Shown one piece after another: positions 45,934 through 56,980 of a DNA stretch of 64,000 bases. This DNA is from Plenodomus lindquistii (lineage: Eukaryota > Ascomycota > Dothideomycetes > Pleosporales > Leptosphaeriaceae), in assembly GCA_025504975.1 (NCBI GenBank), contig JANUWI010000015.1, positions 496,001 through 560,000 of the forward strand, in the 5' to 3' direction. The number at the start of each line of letters is the position of its first letter. The first letter of the stretch is position 1. The translations under genes and the position numbers were made by a program. The notes beneath the pieces were generated by a model that saw nothing but the letters and a program-made list of their open reading frames with translations, was not told where the DNA came from and ran no database searches.

Positions 45934-48900
45934 TGTGGCCTGAATCTGGGAAGTGAAGGCAAAGAGTAATTGAGAAGACTGCGGCTTTGCGGGACAGGTG
46001 CAAGTCTGATTGCAATGCTGAGTTGGAGTCTGGGGCACCAACGCCTAATATATACCCATATGCGTTTTGGTAGGACGCCTTCACCCGCACGCGGACACCT
46101 CTGCTCCCCTCCCTGGCTAATCATCCGCACGACGGTAGTGAGTACAGACGCGGGCCAAGAGGTTGCCAAGGTACTTGATGTAAAGTTGTGTGGATGGCTG
46201 GCGACCGTACCCTGCCAGCCAAGTAAGCTAAGCATATCGGTGGCTTGAACTATCGTATACGCGCGAGTGAGAGCTCACACCGATGGCAAGGATGCGATGG
46301 ATCGTATCAGAGGGAACGTTTTCGGGAGGAGAAAGAAGAAATGGGCTTGACGATCTCCCCGACAATGATGCTGATACCCCATGGGGTTCTTGGTAGACTT
46401 CCTGTACCCTTCCTTCCCAACTGTACCACAAGCCAGAATGCCGGTATTGAAGCGACAGTTTGTACCATACTCACCGTCACACAAATAACGGTCACCACAT
46501 TCCAAGCTTCATGCTGGCAGCGAAGCCTTTTGGTGGGCTTGCGAAAGCTTCGAGCGGGGTGCGGCCGCCACCAAACTTGGCGGCTGATTTAGCTGGGCGC
46601 ACAAATTGGCCGAATGCTGAAGGACACCTTGTCGGCCAAGAAGGCTAACGGCATATATGACGGCCATGGCAAAGAAGCTATGTTGCTTGCTACCAGACCA
46701 ACGTCAGCCGAGCGGTCTTGTATAGGCTTCTTTCAACAGCTATCGTTCGTGAGATGGTTCGCGATGACGACGACGAGGATGACGAGCACATTGTCAAACG
46801 TCCGAAGTGCTGGTGTTGAGGGAATGTTGGCGATCCCCACAATCTCTCCAGACTGTCTGTCACAAGCTAAGTCGAGTACCGGGGCTGCCCCAGCATGGGT
46901 TGCCCCGTGGAGTCGTATTCGCGGACGCGGGGCGTCGAAAACTGAACGGCTCACCACGAATGCACGAGCGGGGACTGAAACTTTGGCGTGGTGGAGTGCC
47001 CAAGCGGCTGAGTGGCCTGAGGCATGCCCTGCTGACGCGCAGAATCGCCAAAATTGGTAGGCGAAGGAATGGGGTTGGATAAGCAGTGGACTCAAGGATG
47101 CAGATGTGTGGATGACGCTTGAAGCGCTAGTTGTCGAAACGGGAAGTTATCTATCAGCCTCGCCAATGACTCCACACCATTAATGCCAACGACTGACAAT
47201 GCCATTGACTCAATTTCAAGCATTCTCTCTGCTCCTACACCCATCATACCCACCATTGCAAGTCGAAGTAGACATTTGTTTTGCGCTGCTTGGACCTGCA
47301 GCAGACGACGCGACAAGCTCGACTCTTGTGTGGCGTCTAACAAGCAATAACACCCAACGTTCACCATCCGTGCACCAACGCAACGCTCGAGTCGCTTCCT
47401 GCAGTCCGTCGATCATGTGTGGTAAAGAAAGAAAATACCGCCGCGATATTCCCAAATGCCTATCGTATCCCCACTCTCGACACGAAGAAAAACCGGGGAG
47501 GGAAGCGGTGCACACACATTGGGTGCGCTAGTGTCGAAAGCCACACTTCGCGACTCTTTCCACGTGGACCGGAACCTCCGAAGAAGGTGGGTCCGACACG
47601 CGATGTCCACTCACAGTATGCCATATCATGTGCTCCGACTCACACTCGAACGATGCACTATTCCCAGACCATAACATACAGGAATATACGACCAGTCAGC
47701 CAATCAAAACAACATACGAATTCACCCGTAGGCGGCTTCCTTTCAAACCTGCATGTGTGGCTCGTTTGGAGGCGCAAACACGTGACCTCTGCAGGAACCA
47801 ACTCGTGGCAGCCCGCGGCCGAGATCTACTTTTCTATGTCTAGTCTTTCTCGTATCGGGGCAGCAGTTCCGCTGAGGCCTCAGAGGATGAACAATGTCCT
47901 CAACAAGAGAGGGTATTCAATTCAGCGGCTGCTGAGGTCTACGCCATATGTTGGCCAAGATGGACATGCATCTCCATGGACGAGAGCGCTCCGGTGTCCT
48001 GACGCGTGGCGGTGAAGATCTTGACAGAATCATACGACACCAAGAGCACCGAAGGAAGGCTGTCTGGGCGAAGACTTGCAGGAATCCTTTGCTGTCCATA
48101 TGCGAGGATTGCAGCATGCCCAGCGCCGTTCGCTACTATCATCCAGGGAAAGCAGATTCTCGATCAAGTGGATCACAGGCTGACACGAGACCTCGAGATA
48201 TGTGTCTGTGGAAACGTTATTGACCCTGAGGTATCCTATTTTGCTCTGATCCGAGCGACAGCGAGGACTGATCAGGATATTGTTGGTGTCTATTTGACGA
48301 TTATTCCAGCAGGAAACGATACTTTGAGAAACTTAGCGTGCACGTGCTGACACGTTCCACACTCTTTCAGCGTCTCTACTCACCAAAGTAGATGTCTTTT
48401 CCCGCCCCCGATTAATCCGTGAATCGTCTCTCTCTGTACCCCGATTACCTCCGTAACATTCCAAGACTCTTCCTCTAATGCAGCGTTAAGGCGCAAGAAT
48501 TGTGCTTTATGCGGAAAAACAACCCCGCACTCACCTCATACGAATCTGCATGTTGCTTATGCCGTCACAATCAAATCCTACCAAGAAGTCACCTCATATC
48601 CCCCTTTTTGATCTTTACTTTCGTTAGACCCAGAGCCCTCAGCTTCTGACGCCAAGCGTACATCCCTTGACGCGACGCAACTTAGACCGGATGATTTGCG
48701 TCTGTTCTGGTCGGAATCGACCTCGTGCGGTTCGTCATATGCGTGGAGATCAAGACTTCCTGGCTCCGTGGCCCTTCCAGCAAGGACTACGAGCTGCTGT
48801 GGCACGTACCCCGCCGCAACCTCACATACGTCTCGCCTTCGTTATCTTCACAGACTATACATGGCATCATGATCTTCCCACTAGCCAGTACGCAGACTTG

Positions 48901-50313
48901 ATCGTGCAGTCTACCCATCCGCAGTCCCCGTCCGACGTACCCCCGAGAAGTCCCAAACGTGCGATTACAGAGGCGTTCCTGACCTTTCTCGAATATGCAT
49001 CCGTACACAGCATCTTGCCAAAGGCGTCTGTAGGCTATTGTGTTTCCATACAGCCATCGGCACTGTAATGCAGCGTCAGCAATGCAGGCACTACTAAACG
49101 CGCCGCCTTACGTCTCGGCATTACGTCCACTGGCTGCGTGCGGATACGTGTGGCTCTCGCTTGAAATTTCAACGTCCGGCGGGAGACTGACGTCTTCGTT
49201 TATAAAGGGGGGTAATGGTACAATTGGTGGTTACGCTGGACTCTGGCATACCACGCGCTAGGGGCCAGGGCGACAATATGTTTGACTACAACCCCTTCCA
49301 ATGTCAGTCTACTATCTTGATACTGCACCATTTTTGCGCGGCGGCTACCGCATGCATTGTACAATGGTAGCAGCTTTTGACGGTAAGCCACGTCCTCCAT
49401 GTAGAACATATAGTACTCTTTTTCCTCAATTCACTACCCAGGATAGCATTTCTTCTACGGCGCTAGCTCGGACCGGATACCCACCTTGAACCTTGGCTTG
49501 GCTGACAATATCAAGACTGCTGGTTTCCTTGAACTGCTATAAAAAAGATTGCGCAAATGCTCCAACACAGGAATGTTTATACTCGATAATGGTTTCTGAG
49601 CCTGGGAGCAAACATGTCATGCGTAAGACGTGATCTAACACACGGGTTTGCCGCCTCACGATGGCGCTCGTAGAGGGTGATATGGGAGAGATATAAGCGC
49701 TCTCAGACATGGAAGCGACGTGACAGTCGCTGCATGCTCTCGAGGTGCGCCGCGGAGAAGCGGGGAGACCCCACCGATTTCGTGACAACACTTTTGTTCC
49801 TGGTAATGATGCATGAAGTGCTTTACGAAATGCGACGAGTCAGCAAGACTGAGCGTGCTGCCGGTGATACATAACGTCAGGTCGGTGGCGAGCACGGCTT
49901 CTTATAATGTTCAGGCCCGTGACCAACAATCATGCCGGATTAACGAGAATACGTGCTCAAACATGGGGTTACTACTCTTCGTCGCCTTGCCGAGCTGGGC
50001 AAGCTTGGGGTGAATGTCACCGCATTTTGGATTCAGCCTCCCATGGAACATGCGGAATTCGGTGTTGCAATTATGATATCGGAGAGAAAGAGTGAACGCG
50101 GGGTTCTGGACGTCTCTTTAGTTGTTCTCGGGTCTTCCATGTGCCACGCTCCATGCGTTACATCATTAGTGCATACATGCTATTCTCCGCGAGGCTACCG
50201 AATTTCGATCATATCTGCTGCAGAAGCAATAGGAATGAGAAAATCAGGCCAAGCTGATATGTGTGTACATATATATCATTAATCATTACAATCATCACCT
50301 CTATACTAATGAT
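45934..50313. other. Long gene-poor stretch (about 4.4 kb)
   Basis: No convincing gene on either strand. The longest ORF is 198 codons (47419-48015), and others of 110-150 codons overlap in several frames without domains, signal peptides or linked exons. I looked at a tRNA-like patch near 46990-47040 and a possible exon with a GTACGT donor near 48800 and could not support either. The first few hundred bases should be the Jen1-type gene promoter. No transposase, LTR or inverted repeat ends were recognised. Confidence 0.45.
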
Positions 50314-52212
50314 CTAATCCAAATACCCAATCTTATACCTCAACCCATGTCCGAACCTGAACGCAGGATCCTTGGTATCAAACGGAACATCCTCCTTGCT
50401 CTCCGCAACTGCCTCGTCGCTCCTTGGTAGATCATACGGCAGAAGTCCCTCAGGTCCCGATCCGTCAACGCTGAAGACGATATCCAAGAATGCATCAGGG
50501 CTGGCGCCATAGTTCACCATCAACGCGGCCGCTTGCTCGCCAATCTCAGGAACGGCGGCAGGTCGATCAAGGAAAATATCGACAATGGTAGGAACAGCGG
50601 CGTAAATGGCAGCCTGACGTGCCTTCTCGGTCGCATTGTATTCCAGGCTGCCGGAGTGGTAGTTGCGCTCGAAGCCGCCGGGACGTGGCTCATAGGGTGC
50701 GTTAAGGCGGAGGAAAGCGTAGTCTGCTTCTTCGGGTGTGGATACTACAGTCATGTTGCGCTGCTGGAGGAACGTAGCGTTGAGGCCCTCGACGTAGAAC
50801 TTGGCATTACCAGCGGACTTCAAAGGCAAAAAGTCATTCTCGTTGGTGAGAAGGGTAAAAGACCTGCGCTGCGTCTCGAAACCTAGACGCATCCATTCTG
50901 GCTTTCCGACGTTTTGCACAGCAGCGTCAACATCAACATATGGGTTGTCGAATAGCCCGAGGAGGAACTTTTCTCGCAGCAGACGGCGGACGGACATGTC
51001 GATGCGGTCTTCGCTTATTATGCCCTTGTTTACGAGTTCGAGAATGAGATCGGTGCGATCCTCGCCGCCGAGCTGGTCGGTTCCTGCGTTCAGAATCTTC
51101 TCTGCTCTTTGCAGTTCAGTCAGGTTCTCGGCGCCCCATGCGCGGGCAGGCATGTCTTGGCCGGCGATTATGGCGTCGGTAACGAGACCCCAGTCAGAGA
51201 CGACGATGCCGTCGAAACCGAGTTTGCCGCGGAGAAGATCGGTCACGATGCCCTTGTTCATGCCGGCTGCGACCTCTTCAAGCTTGGTGCCGACGGGACG
51301 CGAGTAGTAGGGCATTATTTGACGTGATCCAGCGGCAATGGCTGCTTTGAAGGGGATCAGGTGGTGTTCAAAGTTGTTGCCGGGGTAGGTTGCGTTTTTG
51401 CCGTATGTGAAATGGCTGTCTTCTCCATCTTGGACTGGTCCACTGCCAGGGAAATGCTTCGACACGGTGGTAACGGAAGTCTTGCCGAAGCCGTCAGGGC
51501 CGGTAAAGCCTTTGATATATTCAACGACGAGCTTCGCAGTCAAGTACGCATCTTCACCCATAGTAGTACCGATACGGGCCCAGCGAGGCTCAGTAGCGAC
51601 ATCGATCTGGGGGTGCAGAGCAGACCGGATACCAACGGCGAGATATTCTTGGCGTGCGATGTCTGCAAAGGCATGGATAGTTTCGGCGTCGCGTATCGCT
51701 GCGAGACCAATGCTCTGTGGCCATTGTGAGAACCGAGTCGCGGCAATCTGGCTGCCCTCGGCGTTTGCGAATGCGTGACGAGGATCCGATGAAAGTGTAA
51801 TTGGGATGCCCAGCCGGGTTTCCGCTGCGAGCTTTTGTAGAGAATTGTACCACTGAGCTGTTGTGCGTACGTTTGAAATGGGCCCATTAAGATTGAAATG
51901 CGTCATCAGCTTCCCGCTGATCGCGGGCCCTGTCGTATTGACCAATGTGCCATTTGGGCCTTGTGTAATAATGTTGTGGAAAAGCTGTCCTGCCTTTTCA
52001 TCAAGGTTCATGCGTTGAATGAGATCCTCGACACGCTCATCAACCGAAAGTGAGGCATTTCGGTAAGGCAGAACCTCAGTTCGTGCTTCAATGGTGTTTA
52101 ACTTGGCATCGCTTGAGGCTGGTGCGAAGATAGCGGATGACATAGCCACTGTGGCAAAAAGTAAAGCTGAGAAAGCAGTCAGCTTTCGCTGGCTGCGTTT
52201 GTTGGCGACCAT
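50314..52212 (-). CDS. Glycoside hydrolase family 3 protein (beta-glucosidase-like), 632 aa
   Basis: Single exon. A basic N-terminus and a hydrophobic segment (residues about 11-30) form a secretion signal or signal anchor. The GH3 N-terminal barrel starts at about 56 (V-D-E-R-V-E-D-L-I-Q-R-M). It shows K-H-F-P-G at 252-256 and G-I-V-V-S-D-W-G at 335-342, whose Asp340 is the expected nucleophile. The C-terminal alpha/beta sandwich follows. The protein ends near F-R-F-G-H-G-L without the fibronectin-III domain that many fungal beta-glucosidases carry. GH3 enzymes release terminal beta-glucose, xylose or N-acetylglucosamine from plant or fungal glycans. The precise substrate cannot be assigned; the usual acid/base residue in the C-terminal domain could not be pinned down by eye. 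Confidence 0.9.
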   Translation of the reverse strand: MVANKRSQRKLTAFSALLFATVAMSSAIFAPASSDAKLNTIEARTEVLPYRNASLSVDERVEDLIQRMNLDEKAGQLFHNIITQGPNGTLVNTTGPAISGKLMTHFNLNGPISNVRTTAQWYNSLQKLAAETRLGIPITLSSDPRHAFANAEGSQIAATRFSQWPQSIGLAAIRDAETIHAFADIARQEYLAVGIRSALHPQIDVATEPRWARIGTTMGEDAYLTAKLVVEYIKGFTGPDGFGKTSVTTVSKHFPGSGPVQDGEDSHFTYGKNATYPGNNFEHHLIPFKAAIAAGSRQIMPYYSRPVGTKLEEVAAGMNKGIVTDLLRGKLGFDGIVVSDWGLVTDAIIAGQDMPARAWGAENLTELQRAEKILNAGTDQLGGEDRTDLILELVNKGIISEDRIDMSVRRLLREKFLLGLFDNPYVDVDAAVQNVGKPEWMRLGFETQRRSFTLLTNENDFLPLKSAGNAKFYVEGLNATFLQQRNMTVVSTPEEADYAFLRLNAPYEPRPGGFERNYHSGSLEYNATEKARQAAIYAAVPTIVDIFLDRPAAVPEIGEQAAALMVNYGASPDAFLDIVFSVDGSGPEGLLPYDLPRSDEAVAESKEDVPFDTKDPAFRFGHGLRYKIGYLD

Positions 52213-52798
52213 TTTGATGCGGCGAATAGAAAGGCCGAGCTGTCAGGTGTCCCACAGAAATAGAGTAGAGACAACCTGGCATCCTCAACCCGGGTACTTG
52301 TACTCCTGCTCAAAAACACATTGCCGCGACCATTCACCATGAATCAGCCACAACCGAAGATGTGCCATCTTGGAGACGGCACCTATTGTTCTTCTGAGGC
52401 TAGCATACACCATTGGACGTAACGCCAACCTCTTCCGCCAGCTAACAGATGCCATCACTCACAGCCGAAAATCCTACCAAAGCACGTGAAGTCTGGAGTG
52501 CGGAGAAGCACGCGGGTTGGACCCACCCACACTAAGAATTCCCCGCGCCGGACATTAGCCATCGGACCTGTGATTGGTCGCAAATCTCGCTACAAGGAAC
52601 ATGACGACGCTGTAGTAAGTCAATCAGCCATCGCGTTGTCATGTGGCTTGAGAACAAAGCTGCTGTGCATACACTCCACATTCGTGTGGCAAGGATGAGA
52701 CACCACTCGGGTTCTGAACTGGTCCCGCTTCTTTCGACCGGCAACCTGGACAAATCGCAGGCGCATCGTGCATGAGCATAGGACCTCGGTCACCATTG
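52213..52798. other. Spacer and GH3 promoter
   Basis: About 590 bases, no supported gene. It contains the promoter of the GH3 gene (minus strand) and the terminator of the P450 gene. Confidence 0.35.
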
Positions 52799-54467
52799 TC
52801 ACGTACTTTCGTGTTGAATGAACCTGATCCAACATGTGTGCTCCTGAGGCTGATTAGTGTCCGCTCGCCATAGAAACAAGTCACTTGCCTTCATCTCTGC
52901 GAATGTGTCGTCAGTGAAGACCTCAAACCTCGAGCTGACCCCAGGCGCTATGCCCGCGAAGTCTGGCCTGATCTGCGTGTTGTACCTTCGGTAAATAGAT
53001 GGCACAAGTGCCATTTCCGCCATTGCCAAGCTGTAGTGCACCGTTAGCTGAGCGGAGGCATTAGCGCTTGAGGACGCAAACTAACTGCAAGCCAATGCAC
53101 ATCCGCGCTCCACTTGAAAAGGGCCACCACCATTTTTTCATCTCCACCAGAACTGGATCAGTCGGATCTTTAAGCCAGCGATGCGGGTCCCAATTTAGCG
53201 GACTTGAGAAAATCTCCGCGTTCCGATGCAGCGAGTATGGTGCCATGCTGCACACTGTACCCGCAGGTATCCGGTACCCATCGATAACGGTGTCGACATG
53301 ACTTGATCGTGGCTCAGAGGCCGGGAGTGGTGCAAGAAGCCGCAGTGTTTCCTTGAGCACTGCATCGAGATAAGGAAGCTGATCGGCAGTCTCAAGATTG
53401 ATCACGCCATTCTTGAAGACGGTGTCGGGAAGCGCACGACATTCTTCGATTAGCCGCTGCTGGATTGCAGAATTTTGCGGAAGAGAGAGACACCAAATCA
53501 GGAACATGAGTGTATCGCTCGTGGTATCTATGCCTGCGAGAAGATGATCGGCGCATTCGCTTGCAATGTCCAACTCGTCTAGCTTTGCAGTCTTCTTAAT
53601 GTTCCAGAGTCGCGCAATGATCGACCCCTCTGCTTTAGCGCGAGCCTCAGGAGTAGCATCACGGTAGGTGTGCATGGCTTGCAATGCGTGTTTGCGGATG
53701 CCAGTGTAAGTTGCTGGCTTCTCCATTGGTAGAATTGGAGACACTAGTCGCTCTAGTCTACCTGTGCGTGTGTAAAGCCACTTCGTGAGGGTAGGTAGAT
53801 GTACGGCGAACCATGCAAGCTGACGGCGCGCGGGATCCATGATGTCGTTGAGTAGTTCAAGATGTGATGCATTGCCTTGAAGGGCTGAGCTTGCGCCAAC
53901 TGCTTGACTTCCGTAGAGAAAAGCTGTAATGGCATCGATGGCGTAGTAGTGGAGAGCAGAGAATATCTCCAGACCATCTTTTGCTGTAGCATCCTCGAGC
54001 AGCTGCAAGAACTTATGGATCTTGTCGTAGACGAGGCCCGCTGTGTAGCCTTTCAGAACTGCGCTCTTTGAGTATGCATGTGCGACCAGCCTTTTCCTAG
54101 CTGCATGGTCTGCAACGCTCGGGAAGGTGAACAGATTCATCTTGCCGTATGCATCAAACATGCGATAAAAGTCCGTTCGCTCAAATCCACTTCCAGCACC
54201 ATATATGGTGCGCAATGCTGAGAGCGAATTGAAGTGCACCTCATTAGGCCCGATACGGACCACTGGTCCATATTGCTGGTGTAACGTATGGATTGAGCGT
54301 GTGCGTTCGCCAGACCATTCATCCCAAGCTAGGCGCCATTTTGTGAACGCATAAAGCTTTGGACCAGGAAGGCGGGCAAGGGGTCCGATGAAAACATGTC
54401 GGAGAAGAGTATCCAATGCGATAAGAACGACAGCAACAAACACAGCCGGGAATAGAGGGGAAAACAT
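52799..54467 (-). CDS. Membrane-anchored cytochrome P450 monooxygenase, 522 aa
   Basis: Three exons, 54467-53086, 53030-52889 and 52843-52799. Intron 1 is 55 nt (GTTAGT...CTACAG) and restores C-I-G-L-H-L-A-M-A right after the haem ligand. Intron 2 is 45 nt with a non-canonical GC donor (AAG/GCAAGT...CCTCAG, branch actaat). Its removal joins F-A-E-M-K to E-H-T-C-W-I. P450 hallmarks are an N-terminal membrane helix followed by L-P-G-P-K, the I-helix A-G-I-D-T-T-S, K-E-T-L-R (ExxR), W-D-P-H-R-W and the haem loop F-S-S-G-A-R-M-C-I-G. It belongs to the class II endoplasmic-reticulum P450s. The substrate is unknown, and no biosynthetic cluster surrounds it. An upstream ATG at 54542 adds 25 residues in front of the anchor and is less likely. 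Confidence 0.88.
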
Positions 54468-54910
54468 GACGTGGCGAGGACTTCCTTGCGGGGATCTGAA
54501 AGACTTGACCACTCCTAACAGCTTTGTATGAAAGCACAGCAAGGATGTGTCATAGGGCGTCGATCACACCAGTCGTAAGGCGTTGGCGTAAGGTGAAGGC
54601 ATGAGACGTTGACAAGTCAGGAAGTGGGGTGCAGGAAGGTACTTCCTATCTGGTAGATTGTAGAGCGACGGAAGCTAGAATGTGGGGTACAGATAGCTAT
54701 GGTACGTCTAACGTTGCAGCAACAGCGTAGAGCGTCGGAAGCTTTGCCGACGAAGAGCATCACGCTCCAAATACGCAAATAATGTGTGCTTGGATTGGTC
54801 GTACTGACGTCCTTCTCGATTGGCAATCTGATATTGTGCTCGTAGGTCGCGATAAAAGCGACTTACGTACGTGCGATATATGTACAAGGTGCAATAGCTG
54901 CGTATTCTGA
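54468..54910. other. Spacer between P450 and photolyase genes
   Basis: About 440 bases, no supported gene. It should hold the P450 promoter and the photolyase terminator, both on the minus strand. Confidence 0.35.
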
Positions 54911-56980
54911 TCACGCAGTGTCCCTACCAATTCCAGCCTTATACCTCGCCAGACATCTTTCTCTGGCAAACTTATGTTCGACAATTGATTCAGGATACCC
55001 GTTCCTTTTCGCTATCTGCGCCGCCTTGCCGCCAGCTGCATAAGGATTGTGAATCGCGGCGCCCTCTATACCTTCTAGTTCGGGCACCCACTTGCGGATG
55101 AATTCTCCATCAGGATCAAATTTCTCACTCTGAAGCCATGGGTTGAAGACACGGAAATATGGCTGTGGGTCCACTCCTGTGCTTGCAGAGAAGCCCCAGC
55201 CGCCATTGTTGGAGGCGAAATCGCCATCGATAAGGTGTGTTATAAAATATTGCTCTCCAAGCCGCCAATCCAGAAGGAGATGTTTCGCAAGGAAAGATGC
55301 GGCGATCATTCGTAGACGGTTGTGCATATACGCTGTTTGGTTGAGGGAGCGCATTGCGGCATCCACGATCGGGTAGCCCGTCTGGCCTTGAGTCCAAGCT
55401 CGGAAGTGGTCGTCGTTATACTCCCATTCGATGTTTGTGTACTCAAACTTGAAAGGTTTGTTCATGCTAAAAAAGTGTCAGTTTCGCCAGAAATGGAGAC
55501 TACGAGGCACGTACCATACGTAAGGCCAGTGTACGAGGACGTGTCGGTAGAAGTCTCGCCAAGCGACCTCTGAAATCCAGCCTTTGACGCCGTCTTTGCC
55601 GCCATCCAGCTTTTTGGTCGAGTTCACGTCCCGTGCCATGCGTACACTAGTACGAGCAGCTAAAGTTCCAGCAGCGTGGTGCGCGCTCACACGTCCAGTG
55701 CTGTTTAGACTTGGGTAGTTACGGGTATCCTTGTATTTAATGACCTTCTCAGTGAGGAAACGCTCGACTCTGTCAATTGCAGCTGCCTCTCCAGCTGGCC
55801 ATAGGTGGTGAAATTGCTCCTTTTGTTCGCCTGTCATACTCTTCGACTCGGGTAATTCGGGGATTGTAAGCTCGAAAAGCTGGGGGAACTTCTCGCGGAA
55901 GCCAGCTGGATTTTTATCAGGCATTGTGCGTTCATTCAAAAGATGTGGGTGCGCATGTAAATATGCGAGCCACGACCGGAACCACGGTGAGTACACGGCA
56001 TACTGCTTTCCTCCACCAGTCTTCAAACTACCAGGTGGTACTACACAATCATCATGTTGTGGATCGAAGTTGATGCCCTTTTGTAACATCAACCGCACGA
56101 GCCTTTCCTCTCGTCGCAGCTCATCCGGCTCATACTCCAGATTACAAAACACATTCTTTACGTTCCACTCCTGCGCCAGCTCGATCATGCGCTTTGTCAC
56201 ATTCCTTCTCTCTGGTATTGTCTCAACATACAAGGGTATGTCAAGCTCGTTCAATTCCTTCTTCAGCGCTTCCACCGATCGAAGTTCGAACTCGCATTTC
56301 GCAGGGCTGACGAGATGAGCTTCCCAGTCTTGTGGGCTCATGAGCCATACGCCAATCACGCCAATGTTCTTCTCCTTCGCCAATTCGTATGCCTTTGATA
56401 AACCGGTGTTGTCACGCACACGCAAGTCGCGCTTGAACCAATGGACGACTGCGTCTCCACTCGCTCCCATTTTTGCGTCGTGTATTGCGGCTCGCCGGTC
56501 TCTTGTGCTGATCAATGTCTTGTTCAACACCTCGATTGGCCGTGGTATCTCGTTCTCGTTATACATGGCGCATCGCTCGTTGTTCATCTCAGCAGGGTAA
56601 TATCTTCGGTCAACGATACCTGCGCGTTCTTCCGGACGCGAGTGATCGAAGACGGGCTCGCTTTTGACGTCTTCTCCTGGCGCGCCATTTTCTGCGACTT
56701 TTGCGCTTGAATCAACTGGCGGCGCATCTTTCTTGAAGGCCTTAGGTAGGGGCTTCGAAAGTCGAGAGCGCTTGTTCGGGGATACGCCGGAGACGTCGGT
56801 ATATCCTGCTGCAGATGCAGCATTGGATGGAATCGGAGATGTTGCTTTGCGTTTAGGAGGCATGCTTGCAGCTGATCTATGATGGGACGGCAAAAATTCG
56901 ACTCTGGATCGCAGGGAGCATGTAATATTGATAGCTCGTTGCAGGGCTCGAAGACTATCATAGGTAGATCTTCCACGCAT
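54911..56980 (-). CDS. phr1: Class I CPD photolyase (DNA photolyase)
   Basis: Two exons, 56980-55515 and 55466-54911, with a 48-nt intron (GTACGT...TTTTAG) that joins W-P-Y-V to C-M-N-K-P-F-K. From the first ATG the product is 673 residues; from the ATG at 56863 it is 634. The N-terminal antenna-binding Rossmann domain starts near V-V-H-W-F-K-R-D-L-R. The FAD domain shows G-R-V-S-A-H-H, W-R-D-F-Y-R-H, T-G-Y-P-I-V-D-A-A-M-R, N-R-L-R-M-I, and D-G-D-F-A-S-N-N-G-G-W-G-F with the following P-Y-F-R-V-F-N-P. This pattern marks microbial class I enzymes that reverse cyclobutane pyrimidine dimers using blue light. The first 39 residues are Arg/Ser/Leu-rich without acids after position 8, like a mitochondrial presequence. 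The second start is followed by P-K-R-K, a nuclear-type signal. Confidence 0.93.

Noticed and set aside
46985..47045. tRNA-like string (caagcggctgagtggcc).
   Set aside because: A D-arm-like segment is present, but no matching T-arm or acceptor stem could be formed nearby.
47419..48015. 198-codon plus-strand ORF, the longest in the gene-poor stretch.
   Set aside because: Overlaps several other-frame ORFs of similar length, no domain, no hydrophobic or repeat structure, and no start context of note.
48578..49008. Two minus-strand ORFs linkable through a GTACGT donor after L-R-R.
   Set aside because: No convincing acceptor that keeps frame, and no domain on either side.
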